Shown: in pieces, positions 60,957 to 64,000 of the stretch
How the letters are laid out: every line of letters begins with the position of its first letter
Numbering within the stretch: the first letter of the stretch is position 1
NCBI GenBank assembly: GCA_036675275.1
Contig: JAKFFG010000026.1
Coordinates: 124,001-188,000 of the forward strand
Direction: 5' to 3'
Length of the DNA stretch: 64,000 nucleotides
From: Pollutimonas sp036675275
GTDB lineage: Bacteria; Pseudomonadota; Gammaproteobacteria; Burkholderiales; Burkholderiaceae_B
Notes under the pieces: model-generated
Seen by the model: only the letters and a program-made list of their open reading frames with translations
What the model was told of the DNA's origin: nothing
Databases searched by the model: none
Made by a program: the position numbers and the translations under genes

Positions 60957-62366
60957 ATGACCACGTCTACTTCTTCTGCCGTTCGCACGCGTTTCGCCCC
61001 TTCTCCGACGGGTTACCTGCATTTGGGCGGGGCTCGCACCGCCCTGTTTTCATGGGCTTTTGCGCGACATCACAAAGGCACTTTCGTATTGCGCATCGAG
61101 GACACCGACCTCGAACGCTCCACGCCTGAAGCCGTTCAGGCCATACTCGACAGCATGGCGTGGCTGGACATGCAGCCCGACGAAGGGCCCTTCTACCAGA
61201 TGCAGCGCATGGACCGCTACCGCGAAGTCATTCAGACCATGCTGGAGGAAGGCAAAGCCTACTACTGCTACAGCAGCCCCGAAGAAGTCGAGGCCATGCG
61301 TGAAAAAGCCCGCGCCGCCGGATTGAAACCGCGCTATGACGGCACATGGAGGCCAGAAACGGGCAAGGCCTTGCCCGCCATCCCGGCCGACCGAAAGCCG
61401 GTCGTGCGTTTCAAGAACCCGCTGGACGGAGTCACCGGATGGGACGACCTGGTCAAGGGACATATCAGCTTCGACAACAGCGAACTCGATGACCTGATCA
61501 TCGCAAGGCCCGACGGCACACCCACCTACAATTTCTGCGTGGTCGTCGACGACTGGGACATGAAGATCACGCATGTATTGCGCGGCGACGATCACGTGAA
61601 CAACACCCCGCGACAGATCAATATTCTACGCGCGCTGGGCGCCGATCTGCCCGAGTACGGACACGTCCCCATGATACTGGGGCCCGACGGCGAGAAGCTT
61701 TCAAAGCGGCATGGCGCTGTCAACGTCATGGAATACGACAACGATGGCTACCTTCCGGAAGCCATGGTCAACTACCTTGCGCGCCTGGGCTGGAGCCACG
61801 GAAACGATGAGCTGTTCACCCGCGAACAACTGGTCGAGTGGTTCGACACGCGCAATCTGACCAAGTCGGCTGCGCAATGGGATCCCAAAAAATTGAACTG
61901 GGTCAATGCTCATTACATTAAAAACAGCAGCAATGCCGATCTGGCCGAGCGTGTGGCGCCCCGCATACTTAAAAACAACGGCAATCCGCAAGCCGTCGAC
62001 CTGCAAGCCGTCATGGGCTTGCTCAAAGACCGTGCAGAGACCCTGAATCAGCTAGCCGAAGGCGCAATGCTTTTTTGCGGCCCCTACACGCCAGCCGCCG
62101 CCGAACTGCGCAACGAACATCTGGATGAACAGGCCAAAGTATTGTTGAAGCACTTCGAGCAGCAAGCACAAGCCTTGCCGGATTGGACACCCGAATCGCT
62201 GGACGCGCTGATCAAAACGCTGCTCGCCGAACACGGCGTCAAAATGCCGAAGCTGGGCATCCCGTTGCGCCTTGCCGTCACGGGCCAGAAGCAAACACCC
62301 GCCATAGGCGCAGTGCTTGCCATTCTGGGCAAAGACCTTGTACTGGAACGGCTCGCGGCAGTATGA
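60957..62366 (+). CDS. gltX: Glutamate--tRNA ligase
   Basis: Class I synthetase charging tRNA-Glu. The 469 residues have the HIGH-type motif PSPTGYLHLGGARTALF, the IEDTDLERS segment and KLSKRHGAVNV (KMSKS). Length and the anticodon-binding C-terminal domain are normal. Divergent from the PatZ-like gene with 107 bases between; convergent with a lipoprotein gene across a hairpin-rich gap. Confidence 0.97.
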   Translation: MTTSTSSAVRTRFAPSPTGYLHLGGARTALFSWAFARHHKGTFVLRIEDTDLERSTPEAVQAILDSMAWLDMQPDEGPFYQMQRMDRYREVIQTMLEEGKAYYCYSSPEEVEAMREKARAAGLKPRYDGTWRPETGKALPAIPADRKPVVRFKNPLDGVTGWDDLVKGHISFDNSELDDLIIARPDGTPTYNFCVVVDDWDMKITHVLRGDDHVNNTPRQINILRALGADLPEYGHVPMILGPDGEKLSKRHGAVNVMEYDNDGYLPEAMVNYLARLGWSHGNDELFTREQLVEWFDTRNLTKSAAQWDPKKLNWVNAHYIKNSSNADLAERVAPRILKNNGNPQAVDLQAVMGLLKDRAETLNQLAEGAMLFCGPYTPAAAELRNEHLDEQAKVLLKHFEQQAQALPDWTPESLDALIKTLLAEHGVKMPKLGIPLRLAVTGQKQTPAIGAVLAILGKDLVLERLAAV

Positions 62367-62377
62367 AAAGCCGCCCC

Positions 62378-62450
62378 GCCGTCAGGCGTGTCGACGCCGG
62401 CGTATCGACGCCCGGCGCCTCGCCGTCTGACGGCGTTACCGTCTGGCGCC
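62378..62450. other. Hairpin-dense gap between gltX and lipoprotein gene
   Basis: Within 73 bases lie two tandem near-identical stems, GGCGTGTCGACGCC (62385-62398) and GGCGTATCGACGCC (62399-62412), the palindrome CGCCGTCTGACGGCG (62421-62435), GGCGCC boxes at 62414 and 62445 that bracket it, and a wider pair GCCGTCAG/CTGACGGC (62378-62385, 62427-62434). Alternative folds are possible. No T-run. It separates two convergent genes. Confidence 0.75.
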
Positions 62451-62455
62451 TAACG

Positions 62456-62950
62456 CTAGAACGGCAGGCGATATCCGGGCGACATACGTCTGGCCGTGAT
62501 GGTGGCGCCATCCGCGGCTTTCAAGGTCAGCGCGTTGGCGCCGGCCGAAACAACGGTGTAGCGATTGGTATAAATCGGATCGTCCAAATTCACAGGAGCG
62601 CCGTTGGACTCCAGGGTCTTGAGCACCAGCGTTTGTTTGTCGTGACGCCAGCAACCCCCTTCGTCCAGCCCTTGCGATGGATTCTTGCCGCGCTTCAGTT
62701 GCTCTGTATACGCCATGACGCCGTCGGCATTCAGGGTATACAAGGTGCGAAGTTCTCCGGCCACGCCCTTTTGTTTGCGCACACTTAGCCAGTTGCCCAC
62801 CAGCGGATCGCCCGGCGCGGCCGCTGCGCATTTGGGAACTGTCTTGACCGGCTCAGGCGGGGCGCTGACCGGCGCGGCGCAGCCGGCCAGAAACACCGCA
62901 GTGGCAAACCCGGTCATCAACAAGCGCGGACGAAGCAGGAAATCGTACAT
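62456..62950 (-). CDS. Putative lipoprotein
   Basis: A 164-residue secreted lipoprotein: signal LLMTGFATAVFLAGC with lipobox LAGC (Cys about 24). The mature part reads PLVGNWLSVRKQKGVAGELRTLYTLNADGVMAYTEQL and ends in beta-rich strands, resembling a small lipocalin-like or META-like barrel, but I cannot name the family. I prefer ATG 62950 over 62959 because the AGGA ribosome site is directly against the earlier ATG. Convergent with gltX. Confidence 0.75.
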   Translation of the reverse strand: MYDFLLRPRLLMTGFATAVFLAGCAAPVSAPPEPVKTVPKCAAAAPGDPLVGNWLSVRKQKGVAGELRTLYTLNADGVMAYTEQLKRGKNPSQGLDEGGCWRHDKQTLVLKTLESNGAPVNLDDPIYTNRYTVVSAGANALTLKAADGATITARRMSPGYRLPF

Positions 62951-63146
62951 AAGAGGCATTCCTTTAAACGCAAAACGTCAACGATTTTAGCCGCAACGCC
63001 ACAAGACGGCCGCGCCGACATGCACAGACCCGCGAAATTTCGAATACTGCTGCGCAAATCCACGTAGCCAATGAGGACTCATCAAGGCAAGCCAGGGACC
63101 GGATCTACAATAGGCGCAGTCATTTGCCACAGGCGCACAGATTTCC

Positions 63147-63587
63147 ATGCCTTACTCAGTCTTGATCACACTGCACTTGTTCGCGGCCTTCATATTTGTT
63201 GGCACCGTTTTCTTTGAAGTGCTGATGCTCGAAGGCATCCGCAAGCACGTGTCGCGCGAATCCATGCGCGAGATCGAGCGCGCAATCGGCAAGCGGGCCC
63301 GGCAGATCATGCCCTGGACCTTGCTGGTCCTGTACAGCGCGGGCATCGGCATGGCGTGGCACTACCGCGGCGTCCTGGCCCAGCCTTTCGACAGCGCTTT
63401 CGGCACCATGCTCACCATAAAGATAGTGCTGGCGCTGAGCGTGCTGGGCCACTTCATCACCGCCATGGTGCTGGGCAGCAAAGGGCTGTTGAATGCCCGC
63501 TATGTTCAACGCATACATACCAGCGTATTCACGCATATGGTCGGCATCGTGCTGCTGGCCAAAGCCATGCTTTACCTCAACTGGTAA
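63147..63587 (+). CDS. CopD-like membrane protein
   Basis: A 146-residue protein with four membrane helices: VLITLHLFAAFIFVGTVFFEVL, IMPWTLLVLYSAGIGMAWHY, MLTIKIVLALSVLGHFITAMVL and VFTHMVGIVLLAKAMLYL. His residues in helix 1 (LHLF), helix 2 (WHY), helix 3 (GHF) and helix 4 (THM) could bind heme or copper, as in CopD family proteins. It is alone on its strand, and its stop abuts the stop of the convergent Lrp gene (63587/63588). Confidence 0.82.
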   Translation: MPYSVLITLHLFAAFIFVGTVFFEVLMLEGIRKHVSRESMREIERAIGKRARQIMPWTLLVLYSAGIGMAWHYRGVLAQPFDSAFGTMLTIKIVLALSVLGHFITAMVLGSKGLLNARYVQRIHTSVFTHMVGIVLLAKAMLYLNW

Positions 63588-64000
63588 TCACAGCGGCAGC
63601 CTGACGTCGTGCTTGATCTCGCGCAATGCGACGATAGTGCGTGTTTGCCGCAGGCCTGGCAGATTGAACAGAAATCGGTGCAGAAAGCTGTCGTAGGCCT
63701 CGGGACTGGGCACCACTATCTTCAGCAGAAAGTCGGAATCGCCGGTAACGGCATAGCACTCCAGTATCTCGGGCGCGTCGCGCACTGACCGCTCGAAATT
63801 TTCAACGATTTCCGCCGAATGCCTTTCGAGACTTATCTGGGCAAACATGCAGCCCTGCAGCCCGACTTTATGGCGATCCACCTTGGCGTAATACCCCTGG
63901 ATGACCTTGTTGGCCTCGAGTGCTTTGACACGACGCCAGACGGGTGCCGCGGAAAGCCCCACCTCGTCGGACAGCTGCTGCGCCGAAGCGCGACCCTCTT
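63588..64000 (-). CDS. Lrp/AsnC family regulator, 5' end outside window
   Basis: The frame is open to the right edge (the last visible codons read EGRASAQQLSDEVGLSAAPVWRRVKALE, part of the helix-turn-helix), so the start is beyond 64000. The RAM/AsnC ligand domain follows: GCMFAQISLERHSAEIVENFE, YAVTGDSDFLLKIVVPSPEAYDSFL, ending TRTIVALREIKHDVRLPL. 137 residues are visible. Such regulators sense amino acids; the target is unknown. Confidence 0.92.
   Translation of the reverse strand, partial: EGRASAQQLSDEVGLSAAPVWRRVKALEANKVIQGYYAKVDRHKVGLQGCMFAQISLERHSAEIVENFERSVRDAPEILECYAVTGDSDFLLKIVVPSPEAYDSFLHRFLFNLPGLRQTRTIVALREIKHDVRLPL

Overview
The window looks like chromosome from a free-living betaproteobacterium of the order Burkholderiales, most likely family Alcaligenaceae (the Bordetella, Achromobacter and Pusillimonas neighbourhood). 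The grounds are two Bug-type solute receptors, GTP-dependent PEP carboxykinase, a split three-subunit transhydrogenase, moderately high GC, and gene order such as rplM-rpsI-argC-erpA-anmK-M23 peptidase-tyrS and glyA-nrdR-ribD-ribE, which I recall from that family. Genus cannot be fixed from the sequence alone. Most of the window is conserved core genome. I see no prophage, insertion sequence, CRISPR array or defence island.

Layout. 1-7235: end of a CYTH-CHAD protein, ftsY with an unusual 13-residue repeat, rsmD-coaD, a YfhL-type ferredoxin, then a large AsmA-family protein coupled to a short MOSC N-terminal-like protein. 7425-12148: O-acetylhomoserine sulfhydrylase, YidB-like DUF937 protein and the pntAA-pntAB-pntB operon. 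12165-14703: a divergent pair (ALDH7-type dehydrogenase and ornithine cyclodeaminase-family reductase) that together suggest pipecolate/D-lysine catabolism. 14792-20385: a mixed accessory stretch with a YcgR flagellar brake, an ABC ATPase with degenerate catalytic motifs, a LysR/SDR divergent pair, a PheC-like periplasmic binding protein, a 424-base stretch without a convincing gene, and a DUF899 protein with a small membrane partner. 20480-29861: tRNA-Val, dnaQ, an RND efflux pair lying between dnaQ and rnhA, a methyltransferase, gloB, an MltD-like transglycosylase and fabI.

29941-41289 holds two small catabolic clusters, each with a GntR/FCD regulator, one or two enzymes and an orphan Bug receptor. 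The first is GntR, a carboxymuconolactone decarboxylase-like protein, a 3-hydroxyisobutyrate dehydrogenase-like enzyme and Bug. The second is GntR, kdgD and Bug. Palindromic candidate operators lie in front of both. Between them are a glutathione transferase, trhO, a YdjM-like membrane protein and pckG. 41361-50848: an SDR, tRNA-Ser with a clear terminator, riboflavin genes, nrdR, glyA, a PEBP protein, tyrS, an M23 peptidase and anmK. 50896-64000: erpA, a coiled-coil membrane protein, argC, rpsI-rplM, an orphan TRAP receptor, pmbA, darP, an esterase, a PatZ-like acetyltransferase, gltX, a lipoprotein, a CopD-like membrane protein and an Lrp/AsnC regulator running off the right end.

Nothing here is a clearly new multi-gene system. 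The best leads are the catalytically degenerate ABC ATPase coupled to ycgR, the two GntR-Bug clusters with their operators, and the strong inverted repeats without a U-tract that sit between several convergent gene pairs, in two cases overlapping a stop codon.
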